The position numbers and the translations under genes were made by a program. The notes beneath the pieces were generated by a model. That model ran no database searches and was not told the DNA's origin. It saw only the letters and a list, made by a program, of their open reading frames with translations. A DNA stretch of 64,000 nucleotides from JAFGOG01 sp034429215 (lineage in GTDB: Bacteria; Chloroflexota; Anaerolineae; JAAYZQ01): assembly GCA_034429215.1 (NCBI GenBank), contig DAOUGI010000009.1, positions 1-64,000 of the forward strand. Reading direction: 5' to 3'. Shown one piece after another: positions 34,079 to 43,865 of the stretch (within the stretch, counting starts at the first letter, position 1; each line of letters opens with the position of its first letter).

Positions 34079-35317
34079 CTAATCTCTCTTCCCTTCAACA
34101 ACTGCCTGCAACAGCTTCTCCAACTGGGCAGCCAGCCGCTGCCGTGAATAGTTCTCTTCGACAAAGCGGCGCCCGTTGTCGCCGTAGCGGCGGAGCCGGG
34201 CCGGGTCGCCTCTCAGGCGCAGAACGGCCTGGGCCATCTGGCCGGCATCCTCCGGCTCGACGAACAGGCCTGCATCAGCCTTTCCCAGCACCTGCCGGGC
34301 CTCGCCGTCGATGCTCAGAATTACCGGGCAGCCGCATGCCCAGGCGTCGAACATCTTGGACGGCAGCGCTCCCTCGAACAGCTCCAGCCGGCGAAGCGGC
34401 ACCAGGGCCACGTCTGCCGCCGACAAAAAGGCCGGCATGTCCGATCGAGGCCGCTCGGGCGACATAGTGACGTTGTCCAGGCCCATCCGCTCTTTCATGG
34501 CCAGCAGATCGGCCTTTTTGGGCCCCTCGCCGATGAATACGAAATGCACATCGGGCACGGGCTGAAGCTGTCGAGCAGCCTCCAGCGCCGTCTCCAGCCC
34601 TTGGGCGATGCCGTGGACGCCGGCGTACAGCACCACGAACTTGTCAGCGAGGCCCAACTCGGCCCGCACGGCTGCCCCGGCTGCCGGATCGGGCCGGAAC
34701 AGGTCGGTGTTCGCCCCATTGGGGATGAGCACCAGCTTGTCGCCAAAGCCTCGCTCGGCAAGCTTGCGCCAGATCCCTTCGGTGACGACCACCAAACGGC
34801 GCGCCCTATTATAGCACTTTTTTTCCAGTTTGCCAGCCAGGGCCACGGCACGGGGATTGGATAGCTCGCCCAGAGCCACCGCCGATTCCGGCCACAGGTC
34901 GCGCACCTCGAAAATCATCGGGGTGCGGCGTAGAAAGCTCAGGGCCAATGCCGCTCCGCCCACAAACAGGGGGGGAGAGGTAGCAACCAGCACGTCGTAC
35001 CGGCCGCGGGCCAGCGCCAGCCCGGCCAGGGCGGCGTTGACCATGTAGGTCAGGTAGAAGGCCATCCGGGTGCGGAAGGTTTTGACCGGGGATGTTTTGA
35101 CCCACACCCGGATCACGTCGATGCCATCCAGGTCGGACCGTTCCCAAAGTTTGCCCTGGTATTCGGGGGGAATGATACCCGACGGGTGGTTGGGCACCTC
35201 GGTCAGCATGGTGACGTGATGGCCGGCGGACACCAGGAATCGGGCCATCTCGTAGGCCCGCGTCTGGGTGGCGCCCACTTCGGGGGGAAAGTACTGGCTC
35301 AGGTAAAGGATGCGCAT
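34079..35317 (-). CDS. GT4-family glycosyltransferase (WbuB-like)
   Basis: A 412-residue cytoplasmic/peripheral GT-B glycosyltransferase. N-terminal MRILYLSQYFPPEVGATQTRAYEMA is typical of the WbuB/WcaI-like branch, with a hydrophobic stretch near 80-130 that may associate with the membrane; the C-terminal domain holds the nucleotide-sugar site (SMMFEG-like: ELFEGALPSKMFDAWACG with the E-x7-E type acidic pattern). It shares one base with the wecB-like stop, so the genes are coupled. Donor and acceptor unknown. Confidence 0.9.
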   Translation of the reverse strand: MRILYLSQYFPPEVGATQTRAYEMARFLVSAGHHVTMLTEVPNHPSGIIPPEYQGKLWERSDLDGIDVIRVWVKTSPVKTFRTRMAFYLTYMVNAALAGLALARGRYDVLVATSPPLFVGGAALALSFLRRTPMIFEVRDLWPESAVALGELSNPRAVALAGKLEKKCYNRARRLVVVTEGIWRKLAERGFGDKLVLIPNGANTDLFRPDPAAGAAVRAELGLADKFVVLYAGVHGIAQGLETALEAARQLQPVPDVHFVFIGEGPKKADLLAMKERMGLDNVTMSPERPRSDMPAFLSAADVALVPLRRLELFEGALPSKMFDAWACGCPVILSIDGEARQVLGKADAGLFVEPEDAGQMAQAVLRLRGDPARLRRYGDNGRRFVEENYSRQRLAAQLEKLLQAVVEGKRD

Positions 35318-36378
35318 CAGCCCTCGGCGTTGAGCAGGGCGGCGATCCGATCGGCGGCGTGGCCGTCGCCGAATAACGGCAGCGGCGAGCCGGTCGGTTT
35401 AGGATCGTGAGCCAGTTGGGCGATCAATGCCAGGTCGTTGCCCACTAGCCGGTTCCAGCCTGTGTCTACCGTCTCGACCCACTCTGTCTCGCGGCGGAGG
35501 GTCAGGCAGGGGACGGCAAAGAAATAGGCCTCTTTCTGCACGCCGCCCGAGTCGGTGAGGATCAGCCGAGCCTGACGTTCCAGGAGCAGCATGTCCAGGT
35601 AGCCGACGGGCTCGATCAGGTGGAGGTTGGGCTCGTAGGAGTCCAGGCCGGCAAGCTTTTGGCGGGTGCGAGGATGAACGGGAAAGACGACAGGATAGTC
35701 GGCGGCAAGGGCGCGCAACGCCGCCAGGATTGCCTGTAGTCGGGCCGGATCGTCGGTGTTGGACGGGCGATGGATGGTGGCCAGGGCATAGCTGCCAGGC
35801 TCGAGCCCGAGCCGGGCCAGCACGCCCGCGCGCTGCTCGGCCAGGGCGATGTTGTACAGGACGGCATCGTACATCACGTCGCCCACCAGGTGCACGCCGC
35901 GCGTGACGCCCTCCCGGGCCAGGTGGTCCACTGCCGTTTGGGTGGGGCAGAGCAGCAGGTCGGCGGCGTGGTCGGTCAGCACTCGGTTGTGCTCCTCGGG
36001 CATGTCCCGGTTAAAGCTGCGCAGGCCGGCCTCGACGTGGGCCAGGGGGATGTGCAGCTTGGCGGCAGCCAGCGCCCCGGCCAGCGTCGAGTTGGTGTCG
36101 CCGTAGACCAGGACCCAATCTGGTTGTTCTTTTAGCAGTGTCTCCTCGATGCGGATGAGCATCTGCCCGGTTTGCCAGCCGTGGGAACCGGAGCCAATCT
36201 CCAGGTTATAGTCAGGCGGCGGGATCTGAAGCTCGTCGAAAAAAATGGCCGACATGCCATAGTCGTAGTGCTGGCCGGTGTGGACCAACACCTCGTGAGC
36301 CACCCGGCGCAGCGCGCGGCTGACCGGCGCGGCTTTGATGAACTGGGGACGAGCCCCAACGACGGAAAGAACCTTCAT
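35317..36378 (-). CDS. wecB: UDP-N-acetylglucosamine 2-epimerase (non-hydrolysing)
   Basis: A 353-residue enzyme that interconverts UDP-GlcNAc and UDP-ManNAc. Family motifs are intact: VVGARPQFIKAAPVSRAL (about 5-22), HTGQHYDYGMS, VYGDTNSTLAGALAA, HVEAGLRSFNRDMPEEHNR and LTDSGGVQKEA. With the WbpA-like dehydrogenase in the same operon, UDP-ManNAc and its uronic acid are plausible building blocks. Overlaps the upstream glycosyltransferase by 4 bp. Confidence 0.93.
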   Translation of the reverse strand: MKVLSVVGARPQFIKAAPVSRALRRVAHEVLVHTGQHYDYGMSAIFFDELQIPPPDYNLEIGSGSHGWQTGQMLIRIEETLLKEQPDWVLVYGDTNSTLAGALAAAKLHIPLAHVEAGLRSFNRDMPEEHNRVLTDHAADLLLCPTQTAVDHLAREGVTRGVHLVGDVMYDAVLYNIALAEQRAGVLARLGLEPGSYALATIHRPSNTDDPARLQAILAALRALAADYPVVFPVHPRTRQKLAGLDSYEPNLHLIEPVGYLDMLLLERQARLILTDSGGVQKEAYFFAVPCLTLRRETEWVETVDTGWNRLVGNDLALIAQLAHDPKPTGSPLPLFGDGHAADRIAALLNAEG

Positions 36379-37364
36379 TTGTGCTCCTGTCTCAAGTAGA
36401 TCTGCTCAAGTTGTTTTGCGACTGTCAGGTAGCCGTGCTGCTCTTCTACCCAGGCCCGACCTCGCTCGCCAGATTGGCGGCGCAGCACCGAGCTCTCGAT
36501 CAGGGCAGACAAGTAGTCGGCTGCCTGTGCTGGCTGATTGGTCGACAGAACCGGAGGTGACTCGGGATACCAGTCGCCATAATTAAAGTAGCAGACAACG
36601 GGTTTGCCGCAAGCCATGCTTTCCATCTCGACCATTGACAGGATCCCCAGGCCGAACTGGCCAATGACTACGTCGTGTGCCTGAATAAGCGCCGGCATTT
36701 CTTCATAGGGCACCGGTGGGACAAAGGTGACTCCCGATATGCCATAGTAGCGCTGTCGCTCAGGGCCCTGGTCTATGGCTGTCACCTGAACCTCAGGATG
36801 CCGGGCAAGCAGGATCTGAATCGCCTCGAATGCAATATCCACCCGCTTGATCAGAGACAGGTTGCTGCCGATCAGTATTCTGGGAGGGTGCTTCGCCGTG
36901 CCATAGCAGGGCCTGAAGCGGTCAGTGTTCACCGGATTGGGCAAAAAGACGGCATCAGGCCGGATGGGGCGGACAATCGGGGCTAGGTCTGGCGTTACAA
37001 AAAAAACCAAGTGCGCCCGGCGCAGGCTGATCAGGATCGGCCAACGCCGCAGCCGGTCGTGCAGATCGCGGCGAACGTCGCTGCCATGGCAGTGCAGGAA
37101 GTAGGGATACCGGCCCAAGATGCCGAGCCAGCCCAGGTAGGCAAAGTGGATGTGAACCACATCATAATCACCCAATCTGACTTGGCGGTTGACAGCCAGC
37201 CATTCCTGTAGCCTTAATGGAGAGACCAATAGCTTGACGGAGGTTGAGCGCCGCTTGGCTACCAGATGCAGCCGGCGCAGCTTGGCATCGTGGCCCAAGT
37301 GGACTAGGCCGTCGACCAGTGTCGCACCGACGTTTGCGACGTCGTTAACGTGCAGAATGTGCAT
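36375..37364 (-). CDS. GT4-family glycosyltransferase
   Basis: A 329-residue GT-B glycosyltransferase. I placed the start at the ATG at 37364 (MHILHVNDVANVGATL), which has AGGA eight bases upstream and matches the usual first strand; an in-frame ATG at 37397 lies within the upstream gene. Visible: CHGSDVRRD, the donor-site region RILIGSNLSLIKRVDIAFEAI and the late MVEMESMACGKPVVCY with the paired Glu. Its start overlaps the preceding gene by 20 bp. Confidence 0.85.
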   Translation of the reverse strand: MHILHVNDVANVGATLVDGLVHLGHDAKLRRLHLVAKRRSTSVKLLVSPLRLQEWLAVNRQVRLGDYDVVHIHFAYLGWLGILGRYPYFLHCHGSDVRRDLHDRLRRWPILISLRRAHLVFFVTPDLAPIVRPIRPDAVFLPNPVNTDRFRPCYGTAKHPPRILIGSNLSLIKRVDIAFEAIQILLARHPEVQVTAIDQGPERQRYYGISGVTFVPPVPYEEMPALIQAHDVVIGQFGLGILSMVEMESMACGKPVVCYFNYGDWYPESPPVLSTNQPAQAADYLSALIESSVLRRQSGERGRAWVEEQHGYLTVAKQLEQIYLRQEHK

Positions 37365-38439
37365 CTCTTTGTTCCTGCTCGAGCCGCTCGATCGCATTCA
37401 AGATGTACGCTGCGCGATGGCTCCAGGAGTGGGCGGCCTGCACTGCCTGGTAGCCATTCTGGCCCAAACGGGTTGCCAACTCCCGATCTTCAAGCAAGGT
37501 GACAATGCCCTGCGCTAAAGCAGCAGCCGAATCTTCAACCACAAGCCCTGCCTGTAAATGGCTGATAAGGGCGGCAGTGTCGCGGCATGCCGTTACCACC
37601 AATGGCCGGCCAAAGGACATATAGTCGAATTGCTTGACCGGCATTGCCAGATCGTTATAGGGGTTGCGGCGTCTCGGGATGACCAGCACCGTAGCAGATC
37701 GCATAATCTCCGGCAAGTCATCCAATGCCCCGGCTTTGATGGTCAGCCAGGGGGCATGACGTGCAGGATGTTCGGCAAGAAAGCCTGCTTCGTTGGTGAT
37801 GAACCAGCAGCGGGCGGCAGGGTGTCGTTGGACCACTTGCTCCATGGCGCTCAGCAAAAGATCGCTGCCGTTGTTGTAACTGGCTGGTCCCACATAGACG
37901 ACAGTGGGTGTCTCCCAGCAGAGCGGCAGGTAGTCCTTGTCGGGCTGCCCGGCAGGCGGCAAGACGTCTGTCGATCGATGGGTGCCGAAACAAGCCGCTA
38001 GACCCCACGATGGGTATAGCAGTAGATCCGCTAGATGCTGGTAGGCCCAGATCGAGCGCCGCCAGCCCCAGTCAAGTAACTTGACTTTTAACCCTTGCCG
38101 CGGATATAGGTCAGGGAAGAGCTGGTAAGCATCTGGAACAAAGACTATCACCGGGCGGCCAGCACCATGGGCCAAGGCCAGGAAGAGAAGGTCCGTCTCA
38201 GTGGCGGTAGAAGTGGAAGCTTCAACATATACGGCGCGAGTGCGGCGGAGACCACCGCTCACCATGTAGCGCAAGATCTCCCGCCGCCTGGACATCCGGT
38301 TGCCAGCGAGGAGGGTTGTGGGTGTGAGAGTCTGGAGCGAAGCGTAGAGGCTGTGCGAGCGCACAGCCCTGGCTCGGTCTAGGCGGGTTAGGTCGGACAT
38401 CGCGAGGACGACGACCTGTGGAACAGGCTTTTTGCTCAT
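37345..38439 (-). CDS. Glycosyltransferase (GT-B, GT4-like)
   Basis: A 364-residue protein with the two-domain GT-B look: N-terminal VVLAMSDLTRLDRARAVRSHSLYASLQ, central TVVYVGPASYNNGSDLLLSAMEQV (start of the donor-binding domain), and late KQFDYMSFGRPLVVTACRDTAALI. The E-x7-E motif is not obvious, so it is a divergent member. It overlaps the flippase gene by 4 bp and the next glycosyltransferase by 20 bp. Confidence 0.82.
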   Translation of the reverse strand: MSKKPVPQVVVLAMSDLTRLDRARAVRSHSLYASLQTLTPTTLLAGNRMSRRREILRYMVSGGLRRTRAVYVEASTSTATETDLLFLALAHGAGRPVIVFVPDAYQLFPDLYPRQGLKVKLLDWGWRRSIWAYQHLADLLLYPSWGLAACFGTHRSTDVLPPAGQPDKDYLPLCWETPTVVYVGPASYNNGSDLLLSAMEQVVQRHPAARCWFITNEAGFLAEHPARHAPWLTIKAGALDDLPEIMRSATVLVIPRRRNPYNDLAMPVKQFDYMSFGRPLVVTACRDTAALISHLQAGLVVEDSAAALAQGIVTLLEDRELATRLGQNGYQAVQAAHSWSHRAAYILNAIERLEQEQRDAHSAR

Positions 38440-39911
38440 GTCAGATTAGTGCCCGCGATTCGACGTTTGGCAAGAGCCAATAGTTGTCTGATGTGCGCCG
38501 GCCTGACGATGCCAAGACCAAAAGCCAATGGGATGAACGATAGGCACATGACGGCACGCACGGCGAAAGCCCATACCTCCCACGTTGGAAGAAAGAGGCG
38601 ATCTATGCCAATCAACAGCCATGAGAAGCCAAGGCAGATCAAGGCGTCTCGCGGCTTGTAAGGGATGGGATAGTGCTTCTGACTGGCAAAATAAAGGTAC
38701 ACTACCGCGGAAAGGTAGGCAACCAATGTGGCAATGGCTGCTCCATCCCTGCCCAAGGTGGGGATTAGGGCAAAGTTGAGCGCAGTGTTTATGGCGCCTC
38801 CGATGAAGATGCTTGTGGCTATCGGCATAGACTTTTTGACAATGTTGCAGCCAAGGGCCAGTATGTAGGTAGCACCGATCGCCAGGTAGGAGAAAACCAG
38901 GAACGGCACGCTTGAAGCTGCCGGATAGTACTGCGGCGTGGTAAGGATGTAGAGCAACAGAGGCGCAAAGATCGCCACGCCGGTGCACAGCAGGCAACCG
39001 AGAAGTGCATAGATACTCAAGACTTTGCTATAGATCCGCGATGAGTTCTGTTCGTGGAGTATCGAGAAGGCAAACGGGGGCCATGCCATCTGAAAGGCGT
39101 TGGTCACGAGCGCAACTCCAGACGAGATTGACACTGCGACAGTGTAGATGCCGGTTTCTGCCCGGCCTTGAAAAATGGGCAGGATGAGCCGATCAGACGA
39201 AGCAGTTACCCATGCAGCGATGGATGCCGGAACCAAGGGCAGACCGAAATGCAGCATCTCTTTGAGTAGCTTGGGGGAGGCATACTTGACGCTAATCCAG
39301 GATTTGAGGATTAGGATTGCTACCACGGCCATCAGGGATGCGGCAATGAGTTGGGCCAGGTAGAGACCTACCAGGCCTCGGCGCAGAACAAGCACAAAGA
39401 GGATGATGACAGCGGCCGTGGTCAATGAGTTAGCTGTGAAGTAGGATGTGGTGAGCCAGGCCCGGCGCTGATAGCGCAGCCAATTGCCCAGCACTTTGCC
39501 GAATGTTCCCAACGGAATTGCTAGGGCGAGCAGACGAATGATTAGGGCATACTCGTCTGAGCCAAGCAGGAGGCTGGATATCTGTGGAGCAAGGGAACTG
39601 AAAAGCAAGGCGATCGCTAGCCCTGTCGCGAGCTGGCACCAAAACCAAGAGCTGATCACCCCGTGGCGGCGCTCACTGTCGGTGGTATCGTAGAACCAGC
39701 GCGAAGAAGCGCTATCGAGACCGAGGACGATAAAAGCGCTCAACAAGCCGATAAGAGCCGTCATCGCCCCGATGACGCCATAATCTATTGGTGTAAAAAT
39801 CCGAGTGTAAAGCGGCACGAGAAAGACAGCGATGAAGCGGCTGATGGTGCCCGAAACGCCATATACGATTGTTTCGCTTCCCAGTTGTTTGATGTGCTTG
39901 GCAGTGCTCAT
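38436..39911 (-). CDS. Wzx-type polysaccharide flippase
   Basis: A 491-residue polytopic membrane protein of the MOP/PST exporter superfamily, with about 14 helices. It starts IKQLGSETIVYGVSGTISRFIAVFLVPLYTRIF, the typical first segment of polysaccharide flippases, and contains the conserved LPLVPASIAAWVTASSDRLILP in the middle. It would move undecaprenyl-linked repeat units across the membrane to the ligase/polymerase. Coupled by 4-bp overlaps to both neighbours. Confidence 0.9.
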   Translation of the reverse strand: MSTAKHIKQLGSETIVYGVSGTISRFIAVFLVPLYTRIFTPIDYGVIGAMTALIGLLSAFIVLGLDSASSRWFYDTTDSERRHGVISSWFWCQLATGLAIALLFSSLAPQISSLLLGSDEYALIIRLLALAIPLGTFGKVLGNWLRYQRRAWLTTSYFTANSLTTAAVIILFVLVLRRGLVGLYLAQLIAASLMAVVAILILKSWISVKYASPKLLKEMLHFGLPLVPASIAAWVTASSDRLILPIFQGRAETGIYTVAVSISSGVALVTNAFQMAWPPFAFSILHEQNSSRIYSKVLSIYALLGCLLCTGVAIFAPLLLYILTTPQYYPAASSVPFLVFSYLAIGATYILALGCNIVKKSMPIATSIFIGGAINTALNFALIPTLGRDGAAIATLVAYLSAVVYLYFASQKHYPIPYKPRDALICLGFSWLLIGIDRLFLPTWEVWAFAVRAVMCLSFIPLAFGLGIVRPAHIRQLLALAKRRIAGTNLT

Positions 39912-41149
39912 GATCGGAGATGGTTCCCGTGCGTTTCCCGAGTCTTTGCTTCGCGCCAGCCAGCCTTCTGGTGGGGATCTCCATCGGCCCTGCCGGTTAG
40001 GACGGATTGGTACAAATTCAACAACCGCTTTGCGGATACCGATTCATCATATTCCCGCTCGATAACCCGCCGTGCTTCAGCCAGCAGTTTGGCTCTTGCG
40101 GCGGAGCCCTGTCGGACTACTGTGATGATGGCCCTGGTCAGATCTGTCACACTTTCCGGCTCGACCATGCAAAAGTAATGCTCGGCAAACGTGCCCAGGT
40201 AGCTTGGCAGCCGGCAAGTAATCACGGGACGTTCACAGGCGGCCGCCTCCAAGAACGTGATCGGGAAGGCATCCATCGCTGGGTAATTCACGACCAGATC
40301 GGCAAGGGCGTACACCTCCGGCATTTGCTCGAATGCGACTTGTCCCAGCCAACGCACTGATTTGCTTACACCCAACTCCTCAGCACGCTGGCGTATCGCT
40401 GTTTCGTAGGCTTGAATTGCAGCGACTGTTCTGAATACCAGGATCGAATCGGTATCTAGGTATGGCCGAGCCTGGGCGAACGCTTCCAGAACTAGATGAT
40501 GGCCGTAGTTCGGCATGAGAGCGCGGGGCGACAAGAGTACTGTGGCGTCTGAAGGGATGTCGAGGCGGTGTCTCAGCTCCATCGCACCCTGGCGATGGCC
40601 AGAGTGAAAAAGCTTGGTATCAACACCATAGGTCAGAATCTCGGTATAAAGCTCGGATCCGGCAAGCAAAACGCACTTGTCGGCGATGTCTTGTGCATGC
40701 CCGATCACCAAGTCGGCGCCTGCCAGTGCCTGGCCTATCATCTGCCGGGCATGTTGGTCTGTTTCTGGTAGGAAGTGTTTATTAATGTCCGTTCCCCACG
40801 CGGTTAACACGAGTGGTTTCAGGCCGGCCTTCAGGCAACAGTAGGCGCGGTGGTCAACCCATTGAACATGGACGACGTCAGGCTTGATGTGGCGTGCTGC
40901 CAGACGCAGCCAGGACGTGCCCACCCAGAGCCCTATGGCGTTGGCGGCTTTGGGCCCAACAATATGGCGATAAACCCGTATGCCACGCATCCCTGGATAT
41001 GTGATGAACTGATAGGCTTGGCGGCTGCCTCCTTGAGGGCGAGGGTTGGTGTAATCCATGAAGGTGACATGACATCCGTTCTCCAATAGCCAATTCAAGG
41101 AGCGCTTGGAATGGATGCTTTTCCCGGGAGCCAACATCAGGATTTTCAT
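39908..41149 (-). CDS. GT4-family glycosyltransferase
   Basis: A 413-residue GT-B glycosyltransferase with MKILMLAPGKSIHSKRSLNWLLENG at the N-terminus, VVHVQWVDHRAYC, a donor-site region (VLLSPRALMPNYGHHLVLEAFAQ) and the acidic motif region FPITFLEAAACERPVITCRLP. It overlaps the flippase gene by 4 bp and follows the nucleotidyltransferase by 9 bp. Specificity unknown. Confidence 0.88.
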   Translation of the reverse strand: MKILMLAPGKSIHSKRSLNWLLENGCHVTFMDYTNPRPQGGSRQAYQFITYPGMRGIRVYRHIVGPKAANAIGLWVGTSWLRLAARHIKPDVVHVQWVDHRAYCCLKAGLKPLVLTAWGTDINKHFLPETDQHARQMIGQALAGADLVIGHAQDIADKCVLLAGSELYTEILTYGVDTKLFHSGHRQGAMELRHRLDIPSDATVLLSPRALMPNYGHHLVLEAFAQARPYLDTDSILVFRTVAAIQAYETAIRQRAEELGVSKSVRWLGQVAFEQMPEVYALADLVVNYPAMDAFPITFLEAAACERPVITCRLPSYLGTFAEHYFCMVEPESVTDLTRAIITVVRQGSAARAKLLAEARRVIEREYDESVSAKRLLNLYQSVLTGRADGDPHQKAGWREAKTRETHGNHLRS

Positions 41150-41158
41150 CCAATGACC

Positions 41159-41938
41159 TCAAGCATAGTCGAATGTGTCTTTTTTCTCGGAAAAAAGTTG
41201 CTGCGCTTTGGCATAATCGTCGGGCCGTCCGATGTCCAGCCACAGGCAATCTGTTGGATAGGCGCACACCCGTTCCTCGTGGGCGAGCAGCCTTAAGACT
41301 AGGTCTGGAAAGTCGAGATACCGGCTGGGCTCGACATACTTGAGCACGCCCGGCTCGTATACATAGATGCCCATGCTGACGTGGTACAGGGTCTCCGGCT
41401 TTTCCAAATAGCCGGTGATCTGGTGATCGTCGTTGAACTCGATCACACCCAGGTCTATCTTGACCCGCCGGGCATGGGTGGCAATGGTTAGCATCGCTTT
41501 CTGTTCGCGATGAAACTCGACTAGCGCATCAAAATCCAGGTCAGTCAACAGATCGCCGTTCATCACCAGGAATGTATCATCCAGGCCGGTCACCAGTCCG
41601 ACAGAACCGGCAGTTCCTGTTGGCTCTTCTTCCTCAACATAACGTAGCGTGATCTGTTGGGCCAGTTGCCGGCGGTGGTCAAAATAAGCCTTGACCAGCT
41701 CGGCTAGGTGGCCCAAAGTGAGTGTAATGTCGGTGATGCCATAGTGGATCAGGCGGCGGATGAGCACCTCCAGCACGGGAGTATCGCCCAACGGCATCAA
41801 TGGCTTGGGAAAGTTGGCCGTGAAGGGCTGTAAGCGCGTGCCTCTGCCACCGGCCAGTATCACCGCCCGCAGGCCTGCTGCCGGTCCTGAGCCATGAGAA
41901 TCTTCTTGTTCAGAATGCCCTGCAATTGGCATGCTCAT
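41159..41938 (-). CDS. NDP-sugar nucleotidyltransferase (GDP-mannose/glucose-1-phosphate pyrophosphorylase-like)
   Basis: A 259-residue sugar-nucleotide pyrophosphorylase: ILAGGRGTRLQPFTANFPKPLMPLGDTPVLE (signature with the catalytic Arg and Lys), VMNGDLLTDLDF (metal-binding Asp), YLEKPE and WLDIGRPDDYAKAQ. It lacks the C-terminal beta-helix of longer family members. The start is ATG at 41938, overlapping the upstream epimerase stop (ATGA); longer frames run inside that gene. It probably makes the activated sugar used by the two SDR enzymes upstream. Confidence 0.88.
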   Translation of the reverse strand: MSMPIAGHSEQEDSHGSGPAAGLRAVILAGGRGTRLQPFTANFPKPLMPLGDTPVLEVLIRRLIHYGITDITLTLGHLAELVKAYFDHRRQLAQQITLRYVEEEEPTGTAGSVGLVTGLDDTFLVMNGDLLTDLDFDALVEFHREQKAMLTIATHARRVKIDLGVIEFNDDHQITGYLEKPETLYHVSMGIYVYEPGVLKYVEPSRYLDFPDLVLRLLAHEERVCAYPTDCLWLDIGRPDDYAKAQQLFSEKKDTFDYA

Positions 41939-42927
41939 ATTGTATAATCTCCGGGCCGGTAAAGCGCAAGGTGAGCCCGCACATACTCGGCAGTGCGGCG
42001 CAGTCCTTCTTCCAGAGGTACCTGGGGCGTCCAACCGAGCAATCGCTGCGCCTTGGCAGCGTTGCATATTAGCAGCTCGACTTCGCTCTTGCCAGGGCGT
42101 TGTCGTTCGGCAGTGCTCACAATACGTGTTTGATCTGCGGCGGCCGCCGCGCCTAGGCATCGCTGGGCAAGCTCGCCCACACTGATCGCGCTGCCTTGCC
42201 CAAAGTGTATAACTTCTCCCTCGATGCCAGGTGCTTCCGCCGCCAGACGAAAAGCCCGCGCTGTATCCTCGACAAAGGTCAGGTCGCGCTGAGGGGTCAA
42301 GTTTCCCAATCGGATCTCATCATCTCCTGACATGGCCTGGACCAACACAGTTGGGATCACAGCCCGTGCGGATTGACGTGGCCCGTAGGTATTGAACGGT
42401 CGCAGAATAACCACGGGCAGATCATAGCTGCAAAAAAAGGACTCGGCAAGCTTGTCGGCAGCGATCTTGCTGGCCGAATAGGGCGACTGTGCCTGGAGTG
42501 GATGTGCCTCGTCGATGGGTGCGTAACGCGCGGTGCCATACACTTCACTGGTCGAGGTTACTACCACCCGTTGCACTGCGGCCTGGCGGCAGGCCTCCAG
42601 CACATTGAGGGTACCACCGACGTTTGTGGCTATATACGAAGCCGGCGCATGGTAGGAGTATGGGATGCCGATTAACGCCGCTAGATGGAGCACAACCTCA
42701 CACCCGTCAACCAGATCCCTGACCAGGTACGGGTCGGTCACATCGCCCAGCCGAACATCAAGCTGATCCTGTTGCCCGAGCTCTCGGAGGTGTCCCCAAC
42801 TTCCTTGGCTGTTGTAATGTACTAGCGCTCGGACCTGGTAGCCGTGGCGCAACAGGGCTTCGACCACATGGCTGCCGATAAAGCCGCCGGCCCCTGTCAC
42901 CAAAATGGGCTTGTTATGTGCACTCAT
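41935..42927 (-). CDS. SDR-family nucleotide-sugar 4,6-dehydratase/epimerase
   Basis: A 330-residue extended SDR enzyme: VTGAGGFIGSHVVEALLRHGY (NAD site), HLAALIGIPYSYHAP, TSTSEVYGTA, the catalytic YSASK and RPFNTYGPRQSARAVIPT. This set matches dehydratases such as LegB and GDP-mannose 4,6-dehydratase-like proteins; exact activity is not decided. It overlaps the RMD-like gene by 14 bp and the nucleotidyltransferase by 4 bp. Confidence 0.88.
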   Translation of the reverse strand: MSAHNKPILVTGAGGFIGSHVVEALLRHGYQVRALVHYNSQGSWGHLRELGQQDQLDVRLGDVTDPYLVRDLVDGCEVVLHLAALIGIPYSYHAPASYIATNVGGTLNVLEACRQAAVQRVVVTSTSEVYGTARYAPIDEAHPLQAQSPYSASKIAADKLAESFFCSYDLPVVILRPFNTYGPRQSARAVIPTVLVQAMSGDDEIRLGNLTPQRDLTFVEDTARAFRLAAEAPGIEGEVIHFGQGSAISVGELAQRCLGAAAAADQTRIVSTAERQRPGKSEVELLICNAAKAQRLLGWTPQVPLEEGLRRTAEYVRAHLALYRPGDYTI

Positions 42928-43864
42928 CTAGTTCCACCTTATTTGTGTGCCGGCGCCAGTGATCCAGCACATCCTGCAGTGTCTGCCGCAAAGGGATTTC
43001 GGGCGACCAGCCAGTCTCCTCGCGGAGGCGTGCCGCTTTGCCGACCTGGATCGGCACATCTGCTGGCTGTAGTCGATCTGGATCGGGTTGTACTATGATG
43101 CCGGGGACACGAGCCAGTGCCAGCAGTTCATCTAGCAGTTGACCGATCCTTATTCCCTGCTCCGAACAGACGTTGTACACAGAGCCGGGCTCTCCTCGTT
43201 CGGCCAGCAGGCGATAGGCGCGCACTGCATCGCGAACGTCGGTGAAATCGCGAACCGCGTCCAAGTTACCGACGTGCAGGACGGGGTCACGCCGGCCTGC
43301 CTCGATCTCGGCAATCTGCCGGGCGAAGGCCGAGGTGGCAAAAGCGGCACTCTCACCGGGTCCGGTCAGATTGAATGCCCGCGTGCGGATTGCACGCAGG
43401 CCATGTGCGGCAAACTGCTGATATGTAACCATCTCTTGGGCGATCTTGCTGACGGCGTACAGGTTCGCCGGGCGCAGCGGCTGGTCCTCATCGATCGGCA
43501 GTGGGCCGCTGTGCCCCCGACCATACACGGCGCTGCTGCTGGTTACCAAGATAATGGCAGCAGGGCAGACCTGGCGCACGGTGTTCAGCAGGGTCAGCGT
43601 GCCCAGGGCGTTGACCCGGTGTAATTCCTGATAGTCCAGGCGTGGGTTGGTCAGCGCCGCCAGGTGAAAGACCAGATCGGGCTGCACCATTTCCAGCACA
43701 GCCTGCATCCCTGCCATGTCCTGGATGTCTGCCTTGTGGATAATGGCGCCAGGATAGGCTCGATCTGCGCAATCCAGCCCCAAGGCATCGTAGCCTGATT
43801 GCAGCAGATGTGACACCAGATGCCGGCCGCAGAATCCTGCGGCGCCGGTGACCAACGCCTTCAT
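42914..43864 (-). CDS. GDP-6-deoxy-4-keto-mannose reductase-like SDR enzyme
   Basis: A 316-residue extended SDR: VTGAAGFCGRHLVSHLLQSGYD, HLAALTNPRLDY, TSSSAVYGRG, catalytic YAVSK, and the stretch RAFNLTGPGESAAFATSAFARQIAEIE with VGNLDAVRDFTDVRDAVRAY. That last pattern is typical of RMD, which reduces GDP-4-keto-6-deoxymannose to GDP-rhamnose. With the dehydratase and pyrophosphorylase downstream, a GDP-6-deoxyhexose pathway is plausible but not proven. It starts 1 bp after the M24 gene ends. Confidence 0.85.
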   Translation of the reverse strand: MKALVTGAAGFCGRHLVSHLLQSGYDALGLDCADRAYPGAIIHKADIQDMAGMQAVLEMVQPDLVFHLAALTNPRLDYQELHRVNALGTLTLLNTVRQVCPAAIILVTSSSAVYGRGHSGPLPIDEDQPLRPANLYAVSKIAQEMVTYQQFAAHGLRAIRTRAFNLTGPGESAAFATSAFARQIAEIEAGRRDPVLHVGNLDAVRDFTDVRDAVRAYRLLAERGEPGSVYNVCSEQGIRIGQLLDELLALARVPGIIVQPDPDRLQPADVPIQVGKAARLREETGWSPEIPLRQTLQDVLDHWRRHTNKVELDECT

Positions 43865-43865
43865 A